NCBI GenBank assembly: GCA_947085815.1
Contig: CAMTXU010000003.1
Location: forward strand, 1 to 64,000
Direction of reading: 5' to 3'
Length of the DNA: 64,000 bases
Origin: Fen-1258 sp947085815
GTDB taxonomy: Bacteria > Bacteroidota > Ignavibacteria > Ignavibacteriales > Melioribacteraceae
The position numbers and the translations under genes are program-made. Under the pieces are notes generated by a model. It was not told where the DNA came from. It was given only the letters and a program-made list of their open reading frames with translations, and made no database searches. This document shows positions 26,771 through 37,040 of the stretch, one piece after another. Within the stretch, counting starts at the first letter, position 1. The number at the start of each line of letters is the position of its first letter.

Positions 26771-28519
26771 ATGAAATCAGAAAGTGAAAATATTCTTAAA
26801 GGAATTGGAGCCGCACCCGGTATTAGTATTTCCAAAGCTTTTCTCTATAAAAAAGAGAAGGAAGAGATTACCAACGAGTCCATAACCGATATTGACGAAG
26901 CAAAAGTAAGTCTTGATACTGCACTTGAAAAATCAAGGAAAGAATTACGCAAAATATTTTCATTAGCCGTTGATAAACTTGGGGAAAAGAGAGCTGCAAT
27001 CTTTGACGCTCAAATTATGATTCTTGACGATCCAATATTAATCTCTACACTCAAAGGGCGTATTGAAAAAGAAATGCGCGTTCCCGAATATATTGTTAAT
27101 GATGAAATCTCTAAGTACATAGATCTGATGAACCTCTCCCATGAACCATATATGAAAGAAAGGTCGCATGATATTGAGGACATCAAGCATAGAATCATTA
27201 GAAATCTTAAAAAGAAAAAGTGGAAATCGAAGATAACGAGCGATGTGGTTGTTGTAACTTCTTCGGTTACACCCTCGGATACGGTTTTATTTTCACGAGT
27301 AAACGTAAAAGGCTATGTAACCGATTTTGGAGGATTAACTTCGCATGCTGCTATAGTTGCGCGTTCCCTTAATATTCCTGCCGTTGTCGGTTTACATGAT
27401 GCTACAAATCGCATTCATGAAGGCGATCTGCTTATAATTGACGGGTATAAAGGTGAAGTGATTATTAACCCGGATGAAAAACAATTAAACGATTATCAGA
27501 AAAAAATAAATCGTCTTCAAAAGCAATGTACAGAACTAAGTAAACTTCTCGAACTTCCGGCGGTAACACTTGATGGCAAAGAAATTCAACTGCTGGCAAA
27601 TCTCGAATTGATTGATGAATTAGAAATTATCTCGCATAGTGGCGCAAAGGGAATTGGTCTTGTCAGGACAGAGCAATTGTTCGAAGAATATGAGGCATTC
27701 CCTGATGAGGAAGAACAATATCAAGTTTACAAAATTATCGCAGAGAGAATTTATCCGGAGACAGTAATTATACGGACATTTGATATAGGGGGAGATAAAG
27801 TATTGCCGGTGGATTTGAAAGAACCTAATCCATTTCTAGGCTGGAGAGGAATACGGCTTCTATTAGACAATCCGAAGCTTTTTAAGACGCAAGTTCGTGC
27901 GGTTTTAAGAGCAAGCTCACATAAAAATGTTAAGTTGATGCTGCCCATGATTGCATCGATGCTCGAAATTAAGCATTCGAAAGAACTCGTTAATGAATGT
28001 AAAAACGAATTAAAAAAGGAAGGGAAAATTTTTGATAGACACTTAAGTGTTGGAATTATGATTGAGATTCCTTCAGCCGCAGTGTTAATAAAGGATTTTG
28101 CGGAAGAAGTGGATTTTGTAAGTATCGGTACAAATGATCTTATTCAATATTTACTTGCCGTTGATAGAGGAAATGAAATTGTCTCTAACATTTATCAAGA
28201 ATTTCACCCGGCGGTTGTAAGAACTCTACATCATATAATCACTGAAGCCAAGAAGACCGGAAAACTAGTAAGTATGTGCGGTGAAATGGCGGCGGATCCT
28301 TTTGCGGTTCCGCTTTTAATCGGACTTGGATTAGATTCAATAAGTGCCTCGGCGTCGATTATTCCATTTATAAAGAAGATAATAAGAAATCTCACACTTG
28401 AAGAGGTTCAATCATTAGCCAAAGAATGTCTCACCTTCAAAACGGAAAAAGAAATTAATCAACAGATGCACCGGTTCTTCAACGAAAAAGAAAAAAATCA
28501 TATTAAAAACTTATACTGA
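26771..28519 (+). CDS. ptsI: Phosphoenolpyruvate-protein phosphotransferase (enzyme I)
   Basis: 582 residues, typical for EI. Order: N-terminal HPr-binding/swivelling domain beginning GIGAAPGISISKAF, active-site GGLTSHAAIVAR with H192, then the PEP-binding barrel with GIGLVRTEQLF, GWRGIRLLLDNP, SIGTNDLIQYLLAVDR and MCGEMAADP (catalytic Cys). ATG 26771 begins 1 nt after the HPr stop; the longer frame from 26696 would overlap HPr and is rejected. It transfers phosphate from PEP to HPr H15. Placement between isoprenoid synthesis and a sugar-phosphate isomerase is unusual. Confidence 0.93.
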   Translation: MKSESENILKGIGAAPGISISKAFLYKKEKEEITNESITDIDEAKVSLDTALEKSRKELRKIFSLAVDKLGEKRAAIFDAQIMILDDPILISTLKGRIEKEMRVPEYIVNDEISKYIDLMNLSHEPYMKERSHDIEDIKHRIIRNLKKKKWKSKITSDVVVVTSSVTPSDTVLFSRVNVKGYVTDFGGLTSHAAIVARSLNIPAVVGLHDATNRIHEGDLLIIDGYKGEVIINPDEKQLNDYQKKINRLQKQCTELSKLLELPAVTLDGKEIQLLANLELIDELEIISHSGAKGIGLVRTEQLFEEYEAFPDEEEQYQVYKIIAERIYPETVIIRTFDIGGDKVLPVDLKEPNPFLGWRGIRLLLDNPKLFKTQVRAVLRASSHKNVKLMLPMIASMLEIKHSKELVNECKNELKKEGKIFDRHLSVGIMIEIPSAAVLIKDFAEEVDFVSIGTNDLIQYLLAVDRGNEIVSNIYQEFHPAVVRTLHHIITEAKKTGKLVSMCGEMAADPFAVPLLIGLGLDSISASASIIPFIKKIIRNLTLEEVQSLAKECLTFKTEKEINQQMHRFFNEKEKNHIKNLY

Positions 28520-28526
28520 GGTAAAA

Positions 28527-29555
28527 ATGAATTTGCAAGAAATGATTACTAAGCTGGACCCCGCAAATCAATTTAAGGTACTGTCCGATTCATATCAACA
28601 AGTTGAATACGCATGGAAGAACAATTTTGACGTATCGTCAATTAATACATCTAAGATAAAAAACATTATTCTAACTGGACTTGGCGGTTCAGCAATTGGC
28701 GGAGAACTAATACAAAATTATCTTAGAACAGAACTCAATTTTCCGTATGCGGTAAATAGAAATTATGAATTGCCTCTTTATGCAAATGAAGAAACCCTCG
28801 TAATAGCTTCTTCATATTCGGGTAATACTGAGGAAACAATCTCTGCTTTGAATCAAGCTATTAAAAACAAATGTCAGATTGTTTGTGTATCAACCGGAGG
28901 AAAGATTGAGCAGATAGCCAAGGAAAATAATATTCCGTTCGGAAAGCTTTTATCGGGGTATCAACCAAGGTTCGCACTTTGGATAAATTTTTTTACATTG
29001 CTAAAAACACTTCATTCATTGAAATTGGTTCCCAGCCAAACTATTAATGTTGAACAAGCAATTGAATTGTTAAAGCGAAAGGGAATTGAGTATTCAAAAC
29101 CAACAAATAAAGCGGTAGAAATTGCCGAAAAATTATTAGGCTACGTTCCGTTGATTTATGCGGTTAGTGATTACACTTCTGCAGTGGGCACCCGCTGGAA
29201 AGGTCAGTTTAACGAGAACTCAAAGCAGCATGCGTTCTTTGGTTATTTACCGGAGCTTGACCATAACGAAATTTTAGGCTGGGAAGGTTATAAACCGGCA
29301 ATGAATTTTAAACTGATTAATATTATTGATAACGATTACCATCAGCAAGTGAAGAAGAGATATGAATTGACTTCCGAGATGGTTAGAAAAGCCGGCGCCG
29401 AAATTATTGATGTAATTAGTGAAGAAGCCGATTCGAAATTGCGTCTTGTAGATTTAATATACCTTGGAGATTGGGCTACATATTATTATTCGCTCATGCG
29501 AGGATTTGACCCAACAACAATAGATAGCATTAACTATTTAAAGGCACATCTTTGA
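28527..29555 (+). CDS. Bifunctional phosphoglucose/phosphomannose isomerase
   Basis: 342 residues with two SIS folds. LGGSAIGGELI and SSYSGNTEETISAL are the sugar-phosphate-binding loops. HAFFGYLPELDHNEILGW carries the conserved acidic/His region of the archaeal-bacterial PGI/PMI family. It should interconvert fructose 6-phosphate with glucose 6-phosphate and mannose 6-phosphate, feeding glycolysis and mannose-based glycans. It begins 7 nt after ptsI with ribosome-binding site GAGGT. The end overlaps the next gene by 4 nt. Confidence 0.85.
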   Translation: MNLQEMITKLDPANQFKVLSDSYQQVEYAWKNNFDVSSINTSKIKNIILTGLGGSAIGGELIQNYLRTELNFPYAVNRNYELPLYANEETLVIASSYSGNTEETISALNQAIKNKCQIVCVSTGGKIEQIAKENNIPFGKLLSGYQPRFALWINFFTLLKTLHSLKLVPSQTINVEQAIELLKRKGIEYSKPTNKAVEIAEKLLGYVPLIYAVSDYTSAVGTRWKGQFNENSKQHAFFGYLPELDHNEILGWEGYKPAMNFKLINIIDNDYHQQVKKRYELTSEMVRKAGAEIIDVISEEADSKLRLVDLIYLGDWATYYYSLMRGFDPTTIDSINYLKAHL

Positions 29556-32356
29556 TAAAAAATTGGCGGAAATATATTTGGGTATTCATTCTTCTGCCTC
29601 AATTAGTTTCCGCCCAATTTTATTTCTTTGGTCGCAATAAAGTCCAATACGAAAAATTCAACTGGAAAATTCTCAAGACCGAACATTTCAATATCTACTA
29701 CTACGATGATTTCACAGAGCTTGCAGAAATCGGCGCCAATTTTGCCGAAGAAGCTTTTAACGAACACAAAATAAAATTCAGCCATTTCGTTACAAATAAA
29801 ATTCCACTCATTTTTTACAACACACATACTCATTTCCAGCAGACGAATACAATTTCCGGATTTTTGCCGGAAGGCATCGGCGGTTTTTTTGAATTTATAA
29901 AAGGGCGGGTTGTAATTCCTTATCTTGGAAATTTAGCGCAGTTCAAACATGTAATCCGGCATGAACTGGTTCATGTTTTTATGATGAATAAAATTTATAA
30001 CATTCTGAATGATCATGGCGTAAGCACAGAAAGAACGCCTCCTCTCTGGTTTATTGAAGGACTTGCCGAATATTGGTCCACAGAATGGGATACTCAAGGC
30101 GAGATGGTAATGCGCGATGTTGTCCTTAACGGAAATTTTGTCTCTTTAGCAGATCTTGATTATCTGGGAGGATATTTAGTTTATAAAGAAGGGCAGGATT
30201 TTTTCCGGTTCATAAGTAAGAATTATGGAGAAGATAAAATTCTTTCAATGATGGAAAATATTTGGCGCTTTAACAAATTCTCAGATGTAATTGAATTTTC
30301 GCTCGGAGAGAAAATTTCTGAAATCGATAATAAATGGATTTACGAAACGCGGCAGAAATATTTTCCGCTTTATAGAGACAATTACCCTCACTTCATTAAG
30401 TCCAAAAAAATTACTGATTCGGGTTTTAATTTTGGACCGAAGTATTACCAGCTTGGGAATAAAAAACAGATCTATTTTATAGGTAACCAGAATGGTTATA
30501 CATCCTTAATGAAGATTGATTATTATCCTGATAGTAGTGAGTATGCAGTACCCCAAATCGTTATAGAGGGAGAAAAGGATGCGCTGTTTGAAGCATTTCA
30601 TCTTTTGGAAAATACTATTGCTCTCTCTAACACAGGTTTAATAGCATTCATCACAAAAAATCAAGCCACTGATGTTCTGCATCTTTACTCAATAAAGGAA
30701 GATGAGGTTATAAATACACTTCGTTTTGACGGCTTAATAAGAATTAAAGCGCCCGGTTTTTCTGCTGATGGTCAAAAGATTGTTTTTTCCGCAACTGATC
30801 TGAAAGGATTCAGCGACCTCTATGTTTATAATCTTCAAACAAATGAGCTGTTAAGACTTACAAAAGATTACTATGAAGACATTGATCCGATCTTTAATAA
30901 AGATGCAACTAAAATAATATTTTCTTCCGATAGGACAGACGGTCTTTTCAAACAGAAGTATAATCTTTTTGAGTATGATATAACTTCGAAAGAGATTTCA
31001 TACATAACAAATGTTGGAGCTAACATTTCTACTCCTCATTTTTCGCCGGATTATAAAGAGCTTTATTTTAGTTGTGACTACAGCGGCGTTTATAATATTT
31101 GGAAAATTCCGTATGATGAAACTAAAACCGGGGGAATGACGCAAGTAACTAATTTTATTACGAGTGTTTATGATTTCTCTTTTGTAGATTCTCATACACT
31201 TGTTACATCGGCTTTTGAAAATTTTTCTTTCCAGTTTTATATGCTGGACCTAACAAAAACGGTAGGAGAGAAATATGTAACTTTCACGTTCGACGACATC
31301 GGGACGAAATGGACTGTAGATAGAATTCGTCTTAACTCGGAAGTTGACAGATTGAAATATGATAACGAATACACACTCGATTACGCTGTAAGCCAGCTTA
31401 TTACAGATCCGGTTTATGGCACACGCGGAGGGGCTTTGGTAACTCTTAGCGATATGCTGGGTGATGATAGATACATATTTTATATATACAATACCGCCGA
31501 AGTACAAAGTGAAATTTTGCAAAACTTCAACGTAGCGGTTTCGCGTGTGAGTCTTAAAGAAAGATCCAATTACGGTTATGGTGTGTTCAACTACTCAGGT
31601 AGACGTTATGATATCCGCGAGTCAGATGAATTTTTCTATGAGCGGGTCTTCGGCGGATATATTTCTCTCTTCTATCCCTTCTCAACATTCGATAGACTGG
31701 AAGCTGAACTCGACATTGCAAACTCAGATAAGGAGCTTGAAAGTGTCATCTTAAAACGTAAATCTCTTTTGGTTACCAACACTCTTTCATATGTCCATGA
31801 TAATTCTCTCTGGGCATTCACCGGACCAATCGACGGTTCTCGATTTAGAGTTCTTCTCGGGTACACAAGCGATATAAAATATAGTAATGTGAACTACTAT
31901 TCTTTCATAGCGGATTACCGGAAGTATTTTCGGCTTGGTCTTCGCAGCAGCCTCGCAACAAGAGCGGCAATTTTCATTAACAATGGAAAAGAAGCGCGAA
32001 GATACTTTGCGGGGGGCAGCTGGGACTTGAGGGGTTGGAACCGCTGGTCTATTAGAGGTGAAAAAATGTGGCTTACTTCTGTTGAACTGCGTTTTCCTCT
32101 TGTTGACCGGCTCTCAATCAATTTTCCGTTTCTGGGTTTATCATTATCGCAAATTAGAGGAGCTTTCTTTTTTGATGCGGGATCTGCGTGGGATAATAAT
32201 TATAAAGAAACGCTCGGAAGTATCGGAGCCGGAATTCGTATCAATCTTTTTAATGCGCTGGCGTTGCGCTACGATATAGGAAAAAAAATCGAAAAAGATT
32301 TTACTCAATTTCAGCCTGGGTTGTTCTTTCAATTTTTCTTCGGGTGGGACTTTTGA
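29552..32356 (+). CDS. Metallopeptidase, beta-propeller and Omp85-type barrel fusion
   Basis: 934 residues. A signal peptide (ending VSAQ) precedes a gluzincin-like peptidase domain with HELVH (137-141) and a downstream WFIEGLAEY (E169) as the expected zinc ligands. A TolB-like propeller follows (about 285-570; DGQKIVFSATDLKGFSDLY and FNKDATKIIFSSDRTDG blades). A C-terminal Omp85/surface-antigen beta-barrel ends it (about 640-934; RGWNRWSIRGEKM, FFDAGSAW, final FFGWDF aromatic). It would place a protease and a propeller in the periplasm on an outer membrane pore, perhaps for envelope protein quality control or secretion (inference). The TTG start overlaps the preceding stop, so it is coupled. 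Confidence 0.8.
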   Translation: MIKNWRKYIWVFILLPQLVSAQFYFFGRNKVQYEKFNWKILKTEHFNIYYYDDFTELAEIGANFAEEAFNEHKIKFSHFVTNKIPLIFYNTHTHFQQTNTISGFLPEGIGGFFEFIKGRVVIPYLGNLAQFKHVIRHELVHVFMMNKIYNILNDHGVSTERTPPLWFIEGLAEYWSTEWDTQGEMVMRDVVLNGNFVSLADLDYLGGYLVYKEGQDFFRFISKNYGEDKILSMMENIWRFNKFSDVIEFSLGEKISEIDNKWIYETRQKYFPLYRDNYPHFIKSKKITDSGFNFGPKYYQLGNKKQIYFIGNQNGYTSLMKIDYYPDSSEYAVPQIVIEGEKDALFEAFHLLENTIALSNTGLIAFITKNQATDVLHLYSIKEDEVINTLRFDGLIRIKAPGFSADGQKIVFSATDLKGFSDLYVYNLQTNELLRLTKDYYEDIDPIFNKDATKIIFSSDRTDGLFKQKYNLFEYDITSKEISYITNVGANISTPHFSPDYKELYFSCDYSGVYNIWKIPYDETKTGGMTQVTNFITSVYDFSFVDSHTLVTSAFENFSFQFYMLDLTKTVGEKYVTFTFDDIGTKWTVDRIRLNSEVDRLKYDNEYTLDYAVSQLITDPVYGTRGGALVTLSDMLGDDRYIFYIYNTAEVQSEILQNFNVAVSRVSLKERSNYGYGVFNYSGRRYDIRESDEFFYERVFGGYISLFYPFSTFDRLEAELDIANSDKELESVILKRKSLLVTNTLSYVHDNSLWAFTGPIDGSRFRVLLGYTSDIKYSNVNYYSFIADYRKYFRLGLRSSLATRAAIFINNGKEARRYFAGGSWDLRGWNRWSIRGEKMWLTSVELRFPLVDRLSINFPFLGLSLSQIRGAFFFDAGSAWDNNYKETLGSIGAGIRINLFNALALRYDIGKKIEKDFTQFQPGLFFQFFFGWDF

Positions 32357-33552
32357 TGAATGCTTCTCAGAAATATTATAACAGTCTTTTTATATTCTTC
32401 CAGAAATTATCTTCGAGCTCATTTATATTTTATCTATTACCCCTCATTTTGATTAACTGTACGCAACCCCTTGTCTTCAAATATATGTCTTCAAACGAAA
32501 ATGGTTATTACATGTTCGGGAAAAACCCATCGAGGGATTTTTATGAAAAAACTTCGATTGATGAAAATCTTCAGCCTATCTTTACCGTTGTAACTAATGC
32601 GGCTCAAAGCAATTCTTCAATAGTCATCTATAAAGACATTCTGTTTGTCACCGATCTATCGGGAAGAATTTACGGATTCGACCGGGTTACCGGTAAATCT
32701 TATGGATATGAAAAGCATTTAGGCTCGATTCCGGTGGCTCCGGTAATTAGTGGTCTGCGTATGTTTCTGGTAGTGAACAACATAAATGAAAAATATTCTA
32801 CACTTAAATATTACGATCTGGTTGGCGGAAAAATTTTAAGCGAATCGAAAATAGCAGGAAGCGTGCAGAATGAGTTGTTGAAATTAAATGAGGGAATTAT
32901 TGTGTTAAGCGATAACGGTGAATTAATAAAATATAATTTAATTGGAACTATGGAGTGGTCTGTTTCTACAAAAGTGAATTCAAAATCTTCACCGTCTTCG
33001 GACGCAAAGGTAATACTTGTCGTTAATGAGAATGGAGAACTCATTTCTATTTCAGCTGCAGATGGAAAAATTAACTATCGGAAAAAATTAAGTGACGGCA
33101 TTGAGGGGGATATTTGTATCGACGGCGCAAACGCTTATTTCGGCGATAATAACGGTAATCTATTTTCGGTAACTGTAGCAGAGGGTATTATTAATTGGCG
33201 GTTTAATACTAAGAATAAAATTCTTGTTTCACCCGTTTATGATGAATCAAAAATATTTGTTGGAAATCTTGCCGGTGACATTTTCTGTGTCAATAAAGCC
33301 GATGGCAAACTGATCTGGGAAACAAAATCTGATGGAGTCATCAATACTACTCCCTTACTTCTGATAAATTATTTAATTCAGCCGGATCTAAATAAAAAGA
33401 TTCTTTTCATTGATACTCAGACCGGAGAGATCAAAAAAAAATACGAATTTGAGAAAAGGGTAAAACTTTCTCCGGTTCTTTACGACGGCATTTTATATTT
33501 AGGATCTGACAAAGGAATAATAAATGCATATAAAACAATTACGAAATATTGA
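32356..33552 (+). CDS. PQQ-type beta-propeller lipoprotein (BamB-like)
   Basis: 398 residues from ATG 32356, which overlaps the previous stop by one base (TGATG). A hydrophobic N-terminus ends in ILINCTQP, a lipobox with the unusual Asn at -1. The rest is a series of PQQ-like propeller blades (ILFVTDLSGRIYGFDRVTG, LISISAADGKINYRKKL, LFSVTVAEGIINWRF, IFCVNKADGKLIWETKS, ILYLGSDKGIINAYK). BamB in the outer membrane assembly machine has this fold. Its position right after an Omp85-barrel protein suggests joint action at the outer membrane (inference). Confidence 0.75.
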   Translation: MNASQKYYNSLFIFFQKLSSSSFIFYLLPLILINCTQPLVFKYMSSNENGYYMFGKNPSRDFYEKTSIDENLQPIFTVVTNAAQSNSSIVIYKDILFVTDLSGRIYGFDRVTGKSYGYEKHLGSIPVAPVISGLRMFLVVNNINEKYSTLKYYDLVGGKILSESKIAGSVQNELLKLNEGIIVLSDNGELIKYNLIGTMEWSVSTKVNSKSSPSSDAKVILVVNENGELISISAADGKINYRKKLSDGIEGDICIDGANAYFGDNNGNLFSVTVAEGIINWRFNTKNKILVSPVYDESKIFVGNLAGDIFCVNKADGKLIWETKSDGVINTTPLLLINYLIQPDLNKKILFIDTQTGEIKKKYEFEKRVKLSPVLYDGILYLGSDKGIINAYKTITKY

Positions 33553-34132
33553 TTTTGTTTTTACGATTCTTCTAATACTCACTCAGCCTCAAATTGGAAG
33601 TGCATTATTAGCGCAGGATTGTAAAGCCAATGTAGAAATCCTGACAAATAATGATAACGCGGTTATCTTTATAGATAGCATACTTGTCGGGAAAGGAAAG
33701 GTTAATCTGGAATTAACGAAGAGTAATCATTCACTTTTAATAAGAGAAAGTTTGACAAAGTGGGGTCAATCACCTCTCAAAGATTCACTAAAGATTGACG
33801 ATTGTAATAAAAATTATATCTTCACATATGAATTGAAAAATACGGGTTTATCGTTAAGTAAAGAAATTCTATTTGAAGGTGGCTACAGTAATAGAGGTGA
33901 AAGTTTCTTTAGTTTGGGCACATTCAAAATATTACTCGGAAGTGCGGTTGTTCTGGGAGGAATTGCCGCTTATTATAAAATTCAAGCCGATAAAAAATAT
34001 GATGATTACCTTCGTTCGAAGAATGAATCTTTACTCAATGAAGTTAACCGCCTCGATCTGTACAGCGGAATCTCTTTTGGTCTTCTTCAAATAAATTTTG
34101 GGTATTTGATTTACAAGTTTCTAACCGATTGA
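33524..34132 (+). CDS. PEGA-like domain membrane protein
   Basis: 202 residues. A signal peptide (about 1-31, ending LLAQ) precedes a small beta domain with the PEGA-type pattern (ANVEILTNNDNAVIFIDSI, VGKGKVNLELTKSNHSLLI), about 35-105. A glycine-rich hydrophobic helix (about 143-160) and a second near the end (185-200) follow. It overlaps the propeller gene by 29 nt, closing this long operon. No function is known beyond a probable envelope location. It converges with polA, only 4 nt separate the two stops, and no terminator hairpin is visible. Confidence 0.6.
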   Translation: MHIKQLRNIDFVFTILLILTQPQIGSALLAQDCKANVEILTNNDNAVIFIDSILVGKGKVNLELTKSNHSLLIRESLTKWGQSPLKDSLKIDDCNKNYIFTYELKNTGLSLSKEILFEGGYSNRGESFFSLGTFKILLGSAVVLGGIAAYYKIQADKKYDDYLRSKNESLLNEVNRLDLYSGISFGLLQINFGYLIYKFLTD

Positions 34133-34136
34133 TTTA

Positions 34137-36953
34137 TTAATGTGCATCCAACCAATTATCACCAACTCCGGTTTCGGCAACAACCGGAACTTCAAGCGGT
34201 AGAGCAGTCTCCATCAGCTCAATTATCATCGGACGGAGTTCGTCAACTTCATCTTTGTGAGCATCGAAAACCAATTCATCGTGAACCTGAAGAACCATTT
34301 TTGTTTTGGCTTTTCTCCTATCAAGTTCATCATGGATTCTTATCATCGCAATCTTAATCATATCGGCGGCAGTACCTTGTATAGGCATGTTGATTGCAAC
34401 CCGCGCTTCAAACTGCTGCATAATTCTGTTTTTGCTGTTAATATTTTTTAGATATCTTCTTCTTCCATAGAGCGTCTCTGCATATTCCCTTTTCTTTGCG
34501 ATCGAGACACAATCATCCATAAACTTTCTTACATTTTTGAATGACGAAAAGTAATCATCAATAATTTTCTTCGCCTCCGTTTGAGTTATCCCCAAGCGGG
34601 ATTTCAGACCGAATGGACCAAGCCCGTATAAAATTCCAAAGTTTACCTCTTTTGCCTTACGGCGCATGTCGGGTGTTACATCTTTCGGATCGACTTTGAA
34701 CACAAGCGCCGCCGTTCTTCTATGAATGTCTTCGCCGTCCTTAAATGCTTTGGTCAAAGTGTCATCACCGCAAATGCTTGCCATTATCCGCAATTCGATT
34801 TGGCTATAATCTGCCGATAGAATTAAATGATCTTTATCCCTCGGAACGAACGCTTTGCGTATCTCCTTTCCCAAATCGGTGCGGATTGGAATATTTTGAA
34901 GATTCGGATCGTTGCTCGAAAGACGCCCGGTTGAAACTGCCGCTTGATTGTAGGATGTATGCAATCTTCCGGTGGATGGATGAATTAATAGAGGCAGTGC
35001 ATCGGCATAAGTTGATTTTAATTTTGATACCTGTCTGTAATCCGAAATTACATCAACAATCGGATGCGTCCCTTTAAGCGATTCCAAAGCTTTGGCGTCG
35101 GTTGAATATCCCGTTTTAGTTTTAGTTGTTGGCGTAAGCTTCAATTTTTCGTATAGAATTTTTTGTAACTGCTGTGTAGAGTTTATATTGAAATTTTCTC
35201 CGGCATGTCCAATAATCTCTTCTGAATATTTGTCGAGAAGTTTTTGCAAATCATCACTGAATGACTTCAAGCTGTTTTTATCTATTTTAATTCCGGTTCT
35301 TTCCATATCCTCAAGTACCGGAACAAGAGGGAATTCAATTTCATAAGCAATTTTATCGAGTGAGTCCTTCTTTAGCGCTACTCTCATTAGTTCGTAAAGT
35401 CGGAAAGTAATATCGGCATCTTCACATGAATAATCGGAAAGAAGGTTAGGGTCAACATCAAAAATTTTTTCGGGTGCTTTTTTCGAGCCGATGAGATCTA
35501 CAAGCGGAATGGGAGTGTAATCCAAATATTTTTTTGAAAGCTCATCCATTCCATGTTTTTCATCGGCGTCTATTACATAGCTGGCAAGCATCGTGTCGAA
35601 ATAAAAATTCTTTACGCTAATTCCGTAATGACGCAACACGCCTATATCATATTTACCATTCTGACAGACTTTCTTGATTTTATCATTTTCAAAAATAGGT
35701 TTGAACAATTTTACAAAATCATCTACCGGCAAACGGTCGCTCATATCGGCAGAAAAGAGGGAAGTAGACTGAGTTGCCGGATCGGTGGCAATAAAAAATG
35801 CTTCTTTCGGTTTCACAGAAAAAGCACACCCGGCTAGATTTACATTGAGTGTATCTAACCCATCAGTCTCAGTATCAAAAACAAAAAGATTTGATTCAGA
35901 TAGTTTGCCTGCAAGTTCTTTAGCCTCTTTATATGAAACGATTAGCTTATACTTAACTTTACTTTTGTCAAATACACTCTTCTCATTCATTAATTCTTTA
36001 GGGAATTCGCTCTTGATTGCCTCTACGGCGATTGTTTGAGGAATATCAGTTTCTTTATCAACAAAAAGTTTTTTAAGCTTGTTCGCGAAAGATCTAAACT
36101 CGAGCTCGGCAAATATCTTAAATAGTTTTTCTAAATCGGGATTGTGGAATTTTGCCTCTTCAAAATTCATATGGAAAGGAGAATCGGTTTTGATGGTAGC
36201 TAATTCTTTAGAAAGAAACGCATTCTCTTTATTATCGGTAAGCTTATTAACAATACTGGCTTTTTCTATTTGATCAAGATTTTTATAAATATTCTCAATC
36301 GTCTTGAATTTTTGGATTAGGGGTAATGCCGTTTTTGGACCGATTCCGGCTACACCGGGTATATCATCGCTTGCATCGCCAACGAGAGCCAAATAATCGA
36401 TCATCTGGATTGGTTCAAAACCCATTTCTTCACGGACTCGATCTTCATCAAGAATTACAATTTCTTCTGCTGATTTTCCCGGTTTAACAATTCTAATGTT
36501 TGGTGAGACGAGCTGTATGTAATCTTTATCGGGAGTAATTGCGTAACAATCAAAACCCTGCAGTTCGGCTTCTTTAACAGCAGTGCCAATTAAATCATCA
36601 GCTTCGAATCCGGGTAAAATGTAGAGGGGAATATTAAATGCCTCTATGATTTCTTTGATCCGTTGGATTTGAGGAATCATGTCTTCCGGCATAGCCTGTC
36701 TTGATGATTTATAATTTTCGTAGCGCTCATGCCTAAAAGTTTTTTCTTTCGAATCAAAACCGACTGCGAGGTAATCTGGCTTTGTATCTTCAATGATTTT
36801 AAAAAGCTGACTGAGAAATCCGAAAACGGCTGAGGTTGGTTCACCCGATGCCGTAGTAAGGGGGCGTGATATAAATGCGTAGTAGCCTTTGTATGCGAGT
36901 GCCATCGCGTCTATAATAACGAATTTTTTAGCTCTTTTTCCCTGAGGATTCAT
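34137..36953 (-). CDS. polA: DNA polymerase I
   Basis: 938 residues on the minus strand, normal length. N-terminal 5'-3' flap exonuclease (about 10-290; IIDAMALAYKGYYAF, LPGFEADDLIG, GDASDDIPGVAGIGPKTA). The 3'-5' proofreading domain keeps its metal ligands (FVFDTETDGLD, YSCEDADIT). The family A polymerase has motif A (LILSADYSQIELRIM), the O helix (RRKAKEVNFGILYGLG) and motif C (LQVHDELVFD). It fills gaps and removes RNA primers in repair and lagging-strand synthesis. It is transcribed opposite to its neighbours: divergent from the nuclease gene at 37041 and convergent with the PEGA-like gene. Confidence 0.97.
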   Translation of the reverse strand: MNPQGKRAKKFVIIDAMALAYKGYYAFISRPLTTASGEPTSAVFGFLSQLFKIIEDTKPDYLAVGFDSKEKTFRHERYENYKSSRQAMPEDMIPQIQRIKEIIEAFNIPLYILPGFEADDLIGTAVKEAELQGFDCYAITPDKDYIQLVSPNIRIVKPGKSAEEIVILDEDRVREEMGFEPIQMIDYLALVGDASDDIPGVAGIGPKTALPLIQKFKTIENIYKNLDQIEKASIVNKLTDNKENAFLSKELATIKTDSPFHMNFEEAKFHNPDLEKLFKIFAELEFRSFANKLKKLFVDKETDIPQTIAVEAIKSEFPKELMNEKSVFDKSKVKYKLIVSYKEAKELAGKLSESNLFVFDTETDGLDTLNVNLAGCAFSVKPKEAFFIATDPATQSTSLFSADMSDRLPVDDFVKLFKPIFENDKIKKVCQNGKYDIGVLRHYGISVKNFYFDTMLASYVIDADEKHGMDELSKKYLDYTPIPLVDLIGSKKAPEKIFDVDPNLLSDYSCEDADITFRLYELMRVALKKDSLDKIAYEIEFPLVPVLEDMERTGIKIDKNSLKSFSDDLQKLLDKYSEEIIGHAGENFNINSTQQLQKILYEKLKLTPTTKTKTGYSTDAKALESLKGTHPIVDVISDYRQVSKLKSTYADALPLLIHPSTGRLHTSYNQAAVSTGRLSSNDPNLQNIPIRTDLGKEIRKAFVPRDKDHLILSADYSQIELRIMASICGDDTLTKAFKDGEDIHRRTAALVFKVDPKDVTPDMRRKAKEVNFGILYGLGPFGLKSRLGITQTEAKKIIDDYFSSFKNVRKFMDDCVSIAKKREYAETLYGRRRYLKNINSKNRIMQQFEARVAINMPIQGTAADMIKIAMIRIHDELDRRKAKTKMVLQVHDELVFDAHKDEVDELRPMIIELMETALPLEVPVVAETGVGDNWLDAH

Positions 36954-37040
36954 TTTATCTCGATTGATTATTTTATTTATATTTTCAGAGGAGAATATAA
37001 TTAGTTTCTTATAACAACTACAAAGTAGGAGTGAGTTCTT

